Source: Edaphochlamys debaryana
Lineage: Eukaryota > Chlorophyta > Chlorophyceae > Chlamydomonadales
Direction: 5' to 3'
DNA: 64,000 bases
NCBI GenBank assembly: GCA_016858145.1
Contig: JAEHOE010000106.1
Span: 372,001 to 436,000 of the forward strand
Each line of letters begins with the position of its first letter. Within the stretch, counting starts at the first letter, position 1. Shown piece by piece: positions 40,891 through 51,145 of the stretch. The translations under genes and the position numbers were made by a program. Under the pieces are notes generated by a model that saw nothing but the letters and a program-made list of their open reading frames with translations, did no database searches and was not told the DNA's origin.

Positions 40891-42262
40891 GCTCGAGGCG
40901 TACGCATGGGCTGGTGGTTGCGTGCAGCCTTGCCTAGACCACGCATGGCTGCTGTGCTATCGTACTGCGAGCGTGACAGCACGAGCGAAAGCGAGAGGCG
41001 GCGGAGGCGGGGGACTAAGCAGACGACGAACTGGAGTGATCGGATGAGGGCTGCGGCGGCGGGGGCAGGGACCGCCGCGCGCAGCAGCCGTAGCAGCAGC
41101 CGGCCGCGCACGTGACGGAGGAGGCGCAGGGGCAGCGGCGGCAGCGCCTGCGCCCTTGATGCAGCTGCGCTCAGCTGTCGACTGCGGCCGGCTGCAGTGA
41201 CGTGGAGCCTGGTTGCGGAGGAGACGTGGTGGGAGCCGGCGGCGGCGGTGTCGGCGGCACCTGTGACCACGGGCGACACGCCAGCGGCGGTGGCGGCCTT
41301 TGTACGCCGGGGTGGCGTAGTGTGCTCTCCGCTTGCGCCCCTGCAGCGAGGCAGTTCCTCCATGCGCCGTCCCTGCTGCCACTGCCGCTGCCACCCGCCC
41401 AATGCCCGATTGGGGTGCTTGGCTCGGCAACGGAGACCGGGCGTTGGCGGTTGGTGGCGGCGGCATCGGGAAACAGAAGCGGTTGGCGGCGGCGGCCCGG
41501 GCGCTGGCGTAACGGCTGCGGTTGCGACTGGCGGCGCCGTTGTGGCGGGGGGCGTGCAGTGGGCACTAACAGCGGCGGCGGCGACTGCAGTAGCAGCGGC
41601 GGCGACTGTTTGGCGGGCGGGCGGCGTGGACACTGCTTGCGGCCGCGCTCGCCCCTTCGGCCCCCGTACGGCCCCTGCAGCCCCCCCTGTCCGCATCCAA
41701 GCCCGCGGCACCGCCGCTCCGGCGGCGGTGGCGGGCGGCGGCGGCTGCCGGCTCACCGTGCCATCGAGGCACGACGCCTCGACGGCGGCGGCTGCCCTTG
41801 CCACGGCTGGCGGCGGCTCCTTCTCCGGCGGCGCTCCTGCTCCTCTGCACCTTGGGGCCAAGCCGCTGTGCGCCAGGTGGGTGCTCTGTTGGGAGGGGGG
41901 GTCCCGCACGCAGCGTGGGACACAGCCTCCTGGTGGTATGGGACCACGACAAGCGGGCCGCTGTGCATGTGCGTCTGCTGGGTGCTGGGAACCGGTCAGC
42001 AGGGCGACGGGACGGTATGGCATGAGTGATGCAAGAGCCAGCGGTTGGGGCTGTGAGCTGTGCGCCAGGCGGGTGTCGCGAACCGCACCTGCAACGTCAG
42101 GGACCGCATGGGCACTGGAAGGCAGGCGGATGTCTCCTCGATCAGGGAAATTAGGGGCAGGACAGGACGGCCACCCTCACATGCCAGTGCCCCGCACACA
42201 ACGGCCCTTGAGCCTCACCCCTCATTGTCCGGTGTCCGGTGCTGTCCGTTCCCGTCCGGCAG
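40891..42262. other. Spacer between the nuclease-kinase gene and the GCP3 partial copy
   Basis: No exon chain is supported. The plus strand is open from 41,197 into the duplicated GCP3 exon, but the frame is Ala/Gly/Arg-rich and meets the GCP3 exon out of frame. GCN-type trinucleotide runs near 41,560-41,610 explain the openness. If the GCP3 copy is transcribed, its 5' exon should be looked for here. Confidence 0.5.
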
Positions 42263-45200
42263 CTGTCCGGTCTGGAGGGCCTGGTGTCCGCCGCCGTCCG
42301 CTCCATGGACTGCCGGCTTCTGGCGGTGCTGTGGCGGCGGCACCGCCTGCGCAGCCACTGGGCCGCCATCCGCCGCTTCGTGCTGCTGGGGCAGGGGGAC
42401 TGGGTCACGGCGTTCATGGACCTGGTGAGGGGGGGCAGGGGAGGAGCGGGCTACGGGATAGGGGAGGAAGGGGGAGGGGCAAAAGGGTTCCAAGGGGGGA
42501 AGAACGACGACCGAAGCTTCCTCTGCCTTCTTTCTTGACCTTCCCAGACTCCCCCTCAACCTCATCCCTTCTTCGTCCCATTGCCTGTCCCCCCCTGTCC
42601 CCCAGGCCCAGCGCGAGTTGGACCGTCCCGCGTCCGACGTCTCCGAGGTGGCCCTCAACGCCCTCCTGCGCCAGGCCCTGACCGCCACCACCATACTGGG
42701 GGGCGCAGGGGGCGGGGCCCGGGCGGGCCCAGGCGGGCCCGGGGCCTGGGGCGCGCTGGAGGCGGGCCTGCCGGGCGACGGGCCCGACGGGGCCCCGGCT
42801 GGGCCCGGGGGCGACGCGGAGGAGGAGGAGGGCAATGCGGTGGTGGCTGCACTCGCGGAGCGCCTGAGGGTGCGCAAGGAGAGGGGCGCAGGAGGTGCGT
42901 TCGGGAGGACTGGGGGGGTTGGGATGGGCTTGTGGTGGTGAATGGGGCCGCTGTGAGCGGACAGAACGCAGCCGGGAGGGGCTCCTAGCTTGGGCTGGTG
43001 ATACGGTCTGGGGTCCGGGGCGGGTGGGCAAGGGTGCATGAGCTATCACCACCACGCTGACCCGGTCTTACCTCCTTGGCGCTCCTCCGGCGTTCGCCCC
43101 TCGTGCCCCTGCATTGCCAACCCGGTCTCCCATCCCTTGGCGCGTCCTCCGGTGCTCGCTCCCTGCGCCCCCACAGCCGCTGAGGTGGGTTGGGACGTAT
43201 TCAGCGTCACCTACAACCCAGCGGCGGGGATGCCCGCGGCGGCACCGGGCGGGGCGCCGGGGGCCGCGGGCGGCGGCTCCGGCCCCCCCGCCCCCGGCAG
43301 CCACGCGGGGGGGCCGCTGTCCGCCATCTTCACGCCGGCGGCCATGCAGGCGTACGGCAGGTGCGTACGGCATACGGCACTGGTGACAGAACGTGATGAC
43401 CGCTGTGTATCAGACGTTGCGAGCTTGCGCGATGCAGGCGAGGCCACCACTCCGGGCGATACTTTCGTTGGTGGACCTTGTAAGTCATTCTGCTCCCCTC
43501 CCTTCTCCCCTCCCCCTCTCCCCCCAAAGGCTCGCCCGGCTGCTGTGGTCGCTCAAGCGGGCCGAGCACGTGCTGTCGGCGGTGTGGGGCTCCGTGGCGG
43601 TGGGGCTGCAGAAGGCGGTGGACAAGATGGGGCCAGGTGGGGCAATGGGGGGCGGCGGTGTCTGGTCTCAGCGGGGTGTGGGGGCGCGTGAAGCCGTTGC
43701 TGCTTGCGAAAGGGCCCTTGCGGTGGGAGGGAGTATGTGGTGTCGTCGCCTCTCCCCCATCCCTCCCCTTATCTACCCCCTCCCCCTCCCCCCCCCCAGC
43801 CGGCCACCCCGTGCAGCCCGTGTTGGGGGCGCTGCTGCGGCTGAGGGCTGACATGAGCCACTTTGCAACCAACCTGCAGGCGAGGGCCAGGAGGGGGGGG
43901 GGTCTTGCGGGGAGGGGGAAGACGAGGGAGCCGGGCATGCTTGTGGGGAGGGGTAAGGCTGCCAATGGGTAAACGAGGGTGCGGTTAATGAGGGTGGGCT
44001 GTGAGGGAGAGTGGGCTGCCCGGGACCCGTTAGCCTTACCGCCCCCCGCCCGCACCACCGCTTACACTACTTCTTACCTCCCTGCCTGTCTCTTCCCTGG
44101 GCCCTGTCGCCCCCCTGTCCCCCCCTTTCCCCCCCCTCAGACCTACATCCATTTCGAGGTCATGCACACGTGCTGGCAGGTGGGTGGGGGGCGGACGGGG
44201 GATTGGCAGGGACGCACAGGCTTCCGGCCCGGGCCGCACCCGCGCCGCTGCAAGGGAGATCACGGATGCCGGTCGCACCGGATGGGACACTGGCGATGAC
44301 CGCTGGCCCCTGGCATGCAGGCGCGCCCGCAATGCCTCAGTCGCCCTCGTGCCCTTCTCTTGCCACCTTTCCACCCCACCCCACCCCCCATTTCCCCTCC
44401 CTCCCCCCCCCTCCCTCCCCTCCCCCCCCCCTCCCTCCCCTCAGCGCTTCTTCTCCCGCGCCTCCGCCTGCTCCGACCTGGACTCCCTCATCGCCGCCCA
44501 CGAGGAGCACCTGGCCACGCTGCTGAGGAAGGCGCTGCTGGCGAACCCCGGGGGGGAGGGGGAGGGGCAGGGGGGCGCGAGGGCGGAGGGCGCGTCGGCG
44601 CTGCGGCGGGCGCTGCGGGTGCGTCTTGGGGGGGTGGGGACGGGGGGATCGGGGCAAACAGGGGTGAAGTGTTGTCTTGGGGATTAGGGACGAGGGATGA
44701 GTCCTGGTGGGCAATGTGGGTATGGATGGCAGAGTGCCGCCGTCTGCGCTCGCACACCCATGGTGGGAGGCGGTCGGTGACGTGGGACGGGGGTACCGGC
44801 AAATGGGAAGGGGCCTGCCCGCGAGTGGCACATGGCTTACATGTTCTGAAGACGACCCGCACTCACCTTCCTCTGCAATCTCACCCTCCCTCCCGCCAGT
44901 GGCTTCCCAACCCAACGCACCTCCCACGCCTTCCCGTTTCCCCCCCGCTCTCCTCCCCTGAACCCCCCCCCCTCCCAGGACGCCCTTTCCAACATGGTGG
45001 CCCTCCGCGCCGTGGCCTCACGACTGGAGGAGCTGGTGGCAGGGGGGGCACGGCTGCTGGCCACACGCGCGGCGGCCGCACGGGGGCGCGTGGCGGCGGG
45101 CCGCTGGGGCACCGAGGCCGCCCCGGGATCCGCGGATCCGCCCGTACCGCCCGCCGCGCTGGCCGACATCCGCCGTACGCTGGCGGATCTGGCGGCGCAG

Positions 45201-45704
45201 CACTCCCGGGCCGTGGCGGAGTTCACAGAGAACCTTCCGGAGGAGGTGGGTGCCGTTCGTGGGTGTGCGGGGTTGCTCGCACATATAGTCAGTCTGGGGC
45301 ATTCTCGCACAAACGATACTACCATAGACGCGGCGGGATGTCGGCCGACGCCTGTGGAACGGGCATATATGTTGCGGACAGCACAGAGGGGCGGATAGAC
45401 CCAACCAAGTCATTCCCATGGCGTACGGCCCAGGCGTACGAGGAAAGGGCTGCGCTGGGCCATGGGGTGGATGCATGACGGGCCAGATGCACGCCCTGCC
45501 GCCCCCACATGACTCCCTGCGCTTCCTGCTGGCCCCGCATCCCCCCTCTCCCTTACCGCCCCTCCCCCCCCTCCTGCCTCCCCCCCCCCCCAGGCCCAGG
45601 ACGACGTGCGCTTCCTGCTGGCCCGACTGGACTTCGGGGGGACGGGCGTGGCCGTGCAGGCGGGGGCGGGGGCGGGGGGGCCCACGGCAATGGTGCTGGG
45701 CTGA
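42263..45704 (+). CDS. Partial duplicate of GCP3 (3' half, gamma-tubulin-binding region only)
   Basis: Nine exons copy the last nine of GCP3: 42263-42424, 42606-42894, 43177-43360, 43530-43636, 43800-43879, 44141-44179, 44445-44618, 44979-45245 and 45594-45704. Eight are identical in length to their counterparts; the second is 3 nt longer (one extra Glu). All phases, splice sites and the GC donor (after 43879) are kept, giving 470 residues from LSGLEGLVSAAVRS to the stop. The part present is the C-terminal GRIP2 half, which binds gamma-tubulin in this family; GRIP1 and the N-terminus are absent and no start codon is evident. The homology begins just upstream of the first acceptor and continues to about 45,925. 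It may be a transcribed truncated paralogue or an unexpressed copy too young to have decayed. Confidence 0.85.
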
Positions 45705-47376
45705 GGGGGGCGGCCGCGTGGTGCTGTAGGGCGCGCGGGGTTACGGAAAGGGTGGCAGTCCGTATCGGGGTACGGTAGGCCGGCCATTTGCGTGAGGTAC
45801 GAGTCGGGACGGCTGCGGGAGGCCGGAGACCGGCGGCCTGCGGGCCTTGCACCAGTGACGGGGGCCGACCTGCCGCCGTGCGCGGGTTTTGCGGGTAAGG
45901 GGGAGTCGTGTGCGAGAGGAGATCAGGGAGGGTCAGGCGTGTGGATGGCCTGCAGATGACCTGCTGGGCCTGAGCGGCTGGGCAGGGAAGGAGAGGGATA
46001 CCGTTAGGTTTCCAGCATTGCGTCACGCTTCCGCGGGACGCTGACGCTGGGGAAGGGTACCTGCAAGCAGGAAAGAGGTTCCTTTCGAAGCGGTGGTGGG
46101 GCGAGCCCGATCCGCCGTGCTGTCGCTGTCAGGGACCGAACGGTGTAAAACAGCTAGGCACAGCGGTGTCAGATTTGACGAAACTCGCGAACCGAACGGC
46201 GCCCTAGACTATACTCTGCCGACCGGCCAATCGTGCCAAGCGGCACGAACCCGCTCAAACACCCGCCAGTCCCGCCGTGGACGGGCGGATACGCTAGCTT
46301 AGCCGAACGCAGGAAACCTTGGTTTCCGCTACTAGGGCACGTTGGCACGGGTGTTTTAAATCGGCTATATTCCGGCTGTAGTGTATCGGTCCTGACGCCT
46401 GCTTCACACATGATCGTCTTGTCTCGTCATATGATACAATAACAGGTCGACACTCTCCCCTCTCGGTAACCCTCATTCCTTCTCCACCGTCGCCCTGCCT
46501 CCCCCGCCGCAGTACCTAATCCCCCACCTGCAATACCTATGCTTCAAAAGCGTGCCCTTGCTTAAAAAGCTTGCCCTTGCTTGCCGAGTCCCCCGTTCCT
46601 GTCCGTCGTACCCCCCTCACGCCGTAACATTGAGGCTCTTCGCCAGGTTGTTCTCTTTACCCCCCTCACGGGCTTGTCTCCTGCAAGCCAACACGCAAGT
46701 CTCACGACGTTGGCTTGCCCCTAATCCCCTCCGGAGGGGGGGAAACGGGGCTACGCCTATCCTCGCGCGCCTCAGCGCACACTGCTCGTCATCATGTAGT
46801 TCGGCCTTGCTCGTCCAATTCTAAGGCGCGTCAGACATAGAGGGGTAGCCAAAGAGTTCGCTCGGCCGACGAGCGCGACGAAATCCGGACACAAGCGCTG
46901 TTGGCAGCGCTGGCTTCGCAGCATCCCTTTGATATGCTGCTATGAGAGCGCGATTATTTCAGAGCTTGGGACAGAGTCGGCGAGACCAGGCCTGCCCGAC
47001 GCCAAACCCCGTTGGCACCCCCGCTCGCCCCCTTCCGTCGAGTGCCCTCAAAGAACCGCTCAGTTGCGCACCACACGGAACACTCAATCCCCCAAACAAG
47101 GGGCAAGCCTTGACTGCTGCGCAGCTCAGTGGTTTAAGCCGTCGCAAGCCGCCGCTCTTCGTATCTTCGACCCTCGGTTACCGGGACACCGCATCCTCGA
47201 AAGGAGGTGTGTGTAACAGCCCTCTCTAGCTAGCTGGCTGCCTGTGGCGGCGGGACTGGCGGCAACGGTGCCACGCGCCTTCCGCGGCCGGAGCCCGCGA
47301 GCTTGGCCTGCATGCATGGGCAGAGCTCAGGAGAGGGGTGTTGGGCCTTGGGCGACAGGGCCACCGTGGCACAAAC
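45705..47376. other. Intergenic stretch without recognised genes
   Basis: The first 220 bp match the region downstream of full-length GCP3. Beyond about 45,930 the two diverge: the nuclease-kinase gene has no second copy here. From 46,100 to 47,200 the DNA is less GC-rich and contains no recognisable exon, tRNA or transposon motif. AGGAAACCTTGGTTTCC near 46,309 is a short imperfect palindrome. Confidence 0.55.
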
Positions 47377-50300
47377 CTACAGGCCACTTTCCACCGCCCG
47401 CAGCCCCCCAGCGCAATGCCACTCGAGATAGACCCGACCCTCCCCGGAACCCCCCCCTCCCCTCCTCCCCAATCCCCCCCGACTGACCATGCTCTCCAGG
47501 CTGCTGACCCGCAGTCCCTCGTCCTTGAGCCAGGCGCTGGGGCAGAGCGGGGGCAGCGGCCGCAGCGCGTGCCGGGGCACGGTGGGCTGCGCAGGGGAGT
47601 CGAGCGGGCCTGTGGGCGGGCGAATCCCCACGCACAGCCAGGTCGGTAGAGCAGCGTTGGGGAAGCGGTGCTCGGGTAGTTTGAGCCGCAGAGGAATAGC
47701 AGTTGGCCTTAACAAACATCTGGCTATTTGTCCCTCACCTTGTGCAGCTCCGGCGGAGCTTGCGGTGGTGCGCGTGTCGCTGCTCGCCGCCGACAAGGCC
47801 TTCGCCGGCGAGGCGTCGGCCGAGGAGGAGGAGGTAGCACCTGCTGGGAATCGTGCGGACATTGGGTGTCATCCGTACGTAAATGGGTGGTTGGGTGTCA
47901 GGGTCCTCACCGGGCGTGACCCTCTCTCACCTTTGCCACTTCCTGGCGCCGCCGCCGCCACCCCCTGCCGCTGCGCTGCACCGCGTCCCTTCCGCTCGCC
48001 GCCGTCGCGGCTGCTGGCAGCGCCCCCTGCGGCCCTGCGGTGTCGCTCCTCGTACTCCCGCACCGCCGCCGGCGTCGACGGCATCACCACGCCCCCGCAG
48101 TGCCTCTGCGCCTCGCCCGCGCCCGCCGCCAGTGTCCCCGCCGCCTCCGCCGCCTCGGCGGCCGCCGCCGCCATGCCTGCGAGCGGCCTGGTCAGGATGG
48201 AGAGCTGCTTCTTGGCCGCCTGCGCGTTCAGGGCCGCCAGCGTGAGGAGTGAGGTCAATGGAGGCGCTGTCATGCACACAAGAAGCCATTACACCGGCAC
48301 TTCAACTCACCCTGCCTCCTCCAGCAGCTGCTATACTAACGCTAGTCCTGCTAAGAGGAATCGCGCCGCCCGCAACCCCCCATCCATGCACGCCAAGCCG
48401 GATGGACCCGCACCTGCGCCAGCACCTCCTCCGTGTCGGGCAGGGGCAGCTGCTTGATGTGCATGCGCTCCAGTCGGTCGGTCTGCGGCTTGGAGTACTT
48501 CTTGCGCGACGACAGCATCGCGTCGATGCAGCAGAAGGGGTCGGCGTCGCGCAGGTACGACACCAGCTCGTCCACCTGCAGTACATGTCGTACATTCATG
48601 ACGGCGGCCAGACCGCACCATTATTGCCGCCCAATCCCGCCCGGCCCAGGGTTGCTGAGGGCTGAGGGCTGAGCCTTTGTTTCTTCCTCACCTGCTCGCA
48701 GATGCCGGGCAGGTGCGCCAGGCTGAGCTCCATGCCGGGCCGCCACAGGTCCGCCATTATGGCCGGGTCCACCTGTGCGGGGGACAGGGGGCGGTACGGC
48801 GGGAGGGGGGGGCGAGAGTGAGAGGAACAGGACGCAGTGGGGACGGAGCCCCGGGACGGGGCCTAGCTTGGAACGGGCGGGGGGCCATGCGTGCTCAATA
48901 CCTAATAACCTCGGCACGCTCACCTTCGCGAAGCACTCGGCCGCACGTGCGTACCCGAGGCGGAAGAGCTTGTTGAGGACGCCTGTAGGCACAGGGGCGG
49001 GGAGGCACAGGCCAAAGGGGCACTGTCTGTCCCTCACGTAACCGGCCTTTGGAGAGCCCGTGCACCCATACGCCACGCGGGTCCCTTACCTGGGTTGTGG
49101 GGGAAGAAGAACCAGCCGACCGGCACGTCGAAGCCGGGGCAGATGTGGTAGCCCTCCCGCAGATTGCCCCACGAGCAGATGTCGATCGAGAAGACGGGGT
49201 CCACGGGGCCCTTGGCGGGGTCCGAGTTGAGCCCGATCTGCCGCATGGGGGACATCAGTCAGAACAGAAGGCTCGCTCGGGTAATAAGCTGGGCAGGGCA
49301 GGCTCAGTGGCAAGCAAGCACCACTAATCTATACTGTGCCCTTTGAGGGCCGGGCTGTCACGCACCTGCTCGGGTGTGATGTCGGGCACCAGCTCGGCGA
49401 TGCCCCCGTCGAAGAAGCGGTGCCCGTCCACGTTGACGCCCCGGATGCCGCTGGGTTTGCAGCACAACGAGCGAGGGCAAAGAAAGCGGAACGCGGCTCA
49501 AGCACCAGATGTCAGGTTACCGTACGTATAGCTAGCAGCAGAGTGTTAGGTGCCTGAACGGGGAATGATAGGAACTGCGGCTCACCGGCAGGTGGCATGA
49601 GGCCTCAAGCACGCGCAGCCCGTGCGCCCTGCCTCTGAACTCCGTCAGGTTTGTGCTCTTCCAGGCCACCTTCAGGCCGCCCAGGTGCTCGATCCGAGAC
49701 ATGCCGACAATGAGGCGGTGCTTGGAGCGGCGCCAGGCCTCGTCCTGCATATGCAAACGTACGGCCGACGGAGACAGGGTAGACAGGGTCACGGAATGAA
49801 GCGGGGCGGCTGGGAGATCGCACCGATCGCACAACATGCGCCACACGCACCGGGGGAGCCAGCCGGTTCAGCGCCTCGTTGAGACACTTGCGCATCTTGA
49901 AGGGATTGTTCCTGATGAAAGCGGGGTGAACCAATCACCGCTGCGAGCGAGTATTCCCCACCTGCCCCTTCTCGCTCCGTCGTAGCACAGCTACCGGAGC
50001 TCCACTTACTTGCACGGCTCGATCATCATAAGGGACGCCTGATACACGCAGTCGACGTCCATACCTAATGAGCAGGGCAGGAATGCAGTAGGGCAAAACT
50101 GCTCGTTCGCTCTTTGCACCATGTCCATACATTCGGAATGTCTAGCATTTCGTCCGTTGCAAACACATGTAAAGCCACAGCTTCGCGATTTTCCTTCCTT
50201 TCTTACCCGCAGTCAGGGCCGAGCTAATGAGGCTACCTCCCGACTGGCCTCCAAAGCGAAGCCGAGGATGTTCGACACGCATGTGGTCGAAGACGAACTT

Positions 50301-50468
50301 GCCAACACCGCTGTGGAAGGCGAGGAGCCAGCCTGATCCAGAAAACCGCACAACAAGCGTTGGAGGCGGCGTCCCAGTGCCGTTTGTGGCGGTTTCCGTG
50401 TGTGGCTCCTGACATCCCGCCGGCTCCTCCCCGCTTTGGAAGACCGCCGGCGCCGCATCCGTTGGCAT
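47377..50468 (-). CDS. Patatin-like phospholipase / lipid acyl hydrolase
   Basis: Minus-strand exons, first to last: 50207-50468, 50010-50064, 49851-49911, 49586-49744, a proposed 11-nt microexon 49521-49531, 49366-49450, 49090-49237, 48924-48982, 48692-48772, 48414-48575, 47931-48219, 47739-47840 and 47377-47609. They total 1707 nt (568 residues), in frame only with the microexon. Patatin features: Gly-rich oxyanion stretch RFSGSGW (about 41-47), nucleophile elbow GQSGG with Ser near 76, and FFDGGIAELVP with the dyad Asp near 197. The family cleaves fatty acids from glycerolipids (phospholipase A2, triacylglycerol lipase or acyltransferase activity); substrate cannot be told. KWSTNLTEF-like and SCHLP stretches fit the ATGL-type branch. 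The C-terminal third is Ala/Gly/Ser-rich. ATG at 50466-50468 is the first in frame. Acceptor 48220 is the least certain splice site. Confidence 0.85.
49521..49531 (-). other. Proposed 11-nt microexon of the patatin-like gene
   Basis: Without it, the exon ending CHLP (49586) and the exon starting at 49450 are out of phase by two. The 11 bases CTATACGTACG lie between a TAG acceptor and a GTAACC donor and restore the frame as LYVR, giving CHLP-LYVR-GIRGVNVDG, which fits the usual spacing between SCxxP and DGG in ATGL-type patatins. Confidence 0.5.
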
Positions 50469-51145
50469 AGTCAATTGTATTGTCAAGGAGGACTATGGAA
50501 TGGGCATCCGGCCGAGCGCCCGAGCGAGCCACTCGCGCAGTTGCGTTGTCCTCAAGCCTGCTGCTGTGCGTCGTGCATATGGCCAAAAGTCAGAGTAAAT
50601 ATAGTCTTACAACTAGGGCGGGCTCAACTCGGGCAGCAGCAGGCAGGCTGGGGCATGCAGCAGGCAGGAAAATGACGTGCGTGCGTAATAAGAATTCCAG
50701 CTGGCTTCGTTACAGGCGCGTGTATGTCTGCAGCGCTCGAGCAGCTCTGGACTAGTTGCCTGTGGGGCGTGTGGGTGGCCTAGGTGGCCGCATAAAGCCG
50801 ATGACCTAAAGCCGACGGACGATTGGCAAATGCCGAGCCACAGGTGTTTCTCAGCGCCCACGCTCGGCGCTCTACAAGCCCAACGCTGCTTCATTTCCGC
50901 CGCCGAGCGGAACTGCTGATATCGCTAGCAGGCATACATACACACTGCTGCATACCCCAGCCATCTCGCGCTCATACAATTATTTCCACATTCATACGCA
51001 GCAAGCGTTAAGAAGGAAGATGACGCTGACCGATTGGCAGCGCTGCAGCTTGACATAATTGCAATTGGTCGAGCGACATCGCGCGCATCGGCGGCACCGG
51101 CGGTCACGGTCGCTGCTCGCTGCATTGCAGCCAGAATCGTTGGAA
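50469..51145. promoter_or_regulatory. Divergent intergenic region between the lipase and the TRP channel
   Basis: The patatin-like gene (minus) and the TRP gene (plus) start 677 bp apart, so this spacer should hold both promoters. I see no convincing TATA box placed for either gene. Short AT-richer patches occur near 50,590 and 50,980. No coding signal is seen. Confidence 0.5.

Noticed and set aside
41197..42681. 494-codon plus-strand ORF
   Set aside because: Most is Ala/Gly-rich trinucleotide-repeat sequence, and it enters the duplicated GCP3 exon in a different frame from the conserved GCP3 reading.
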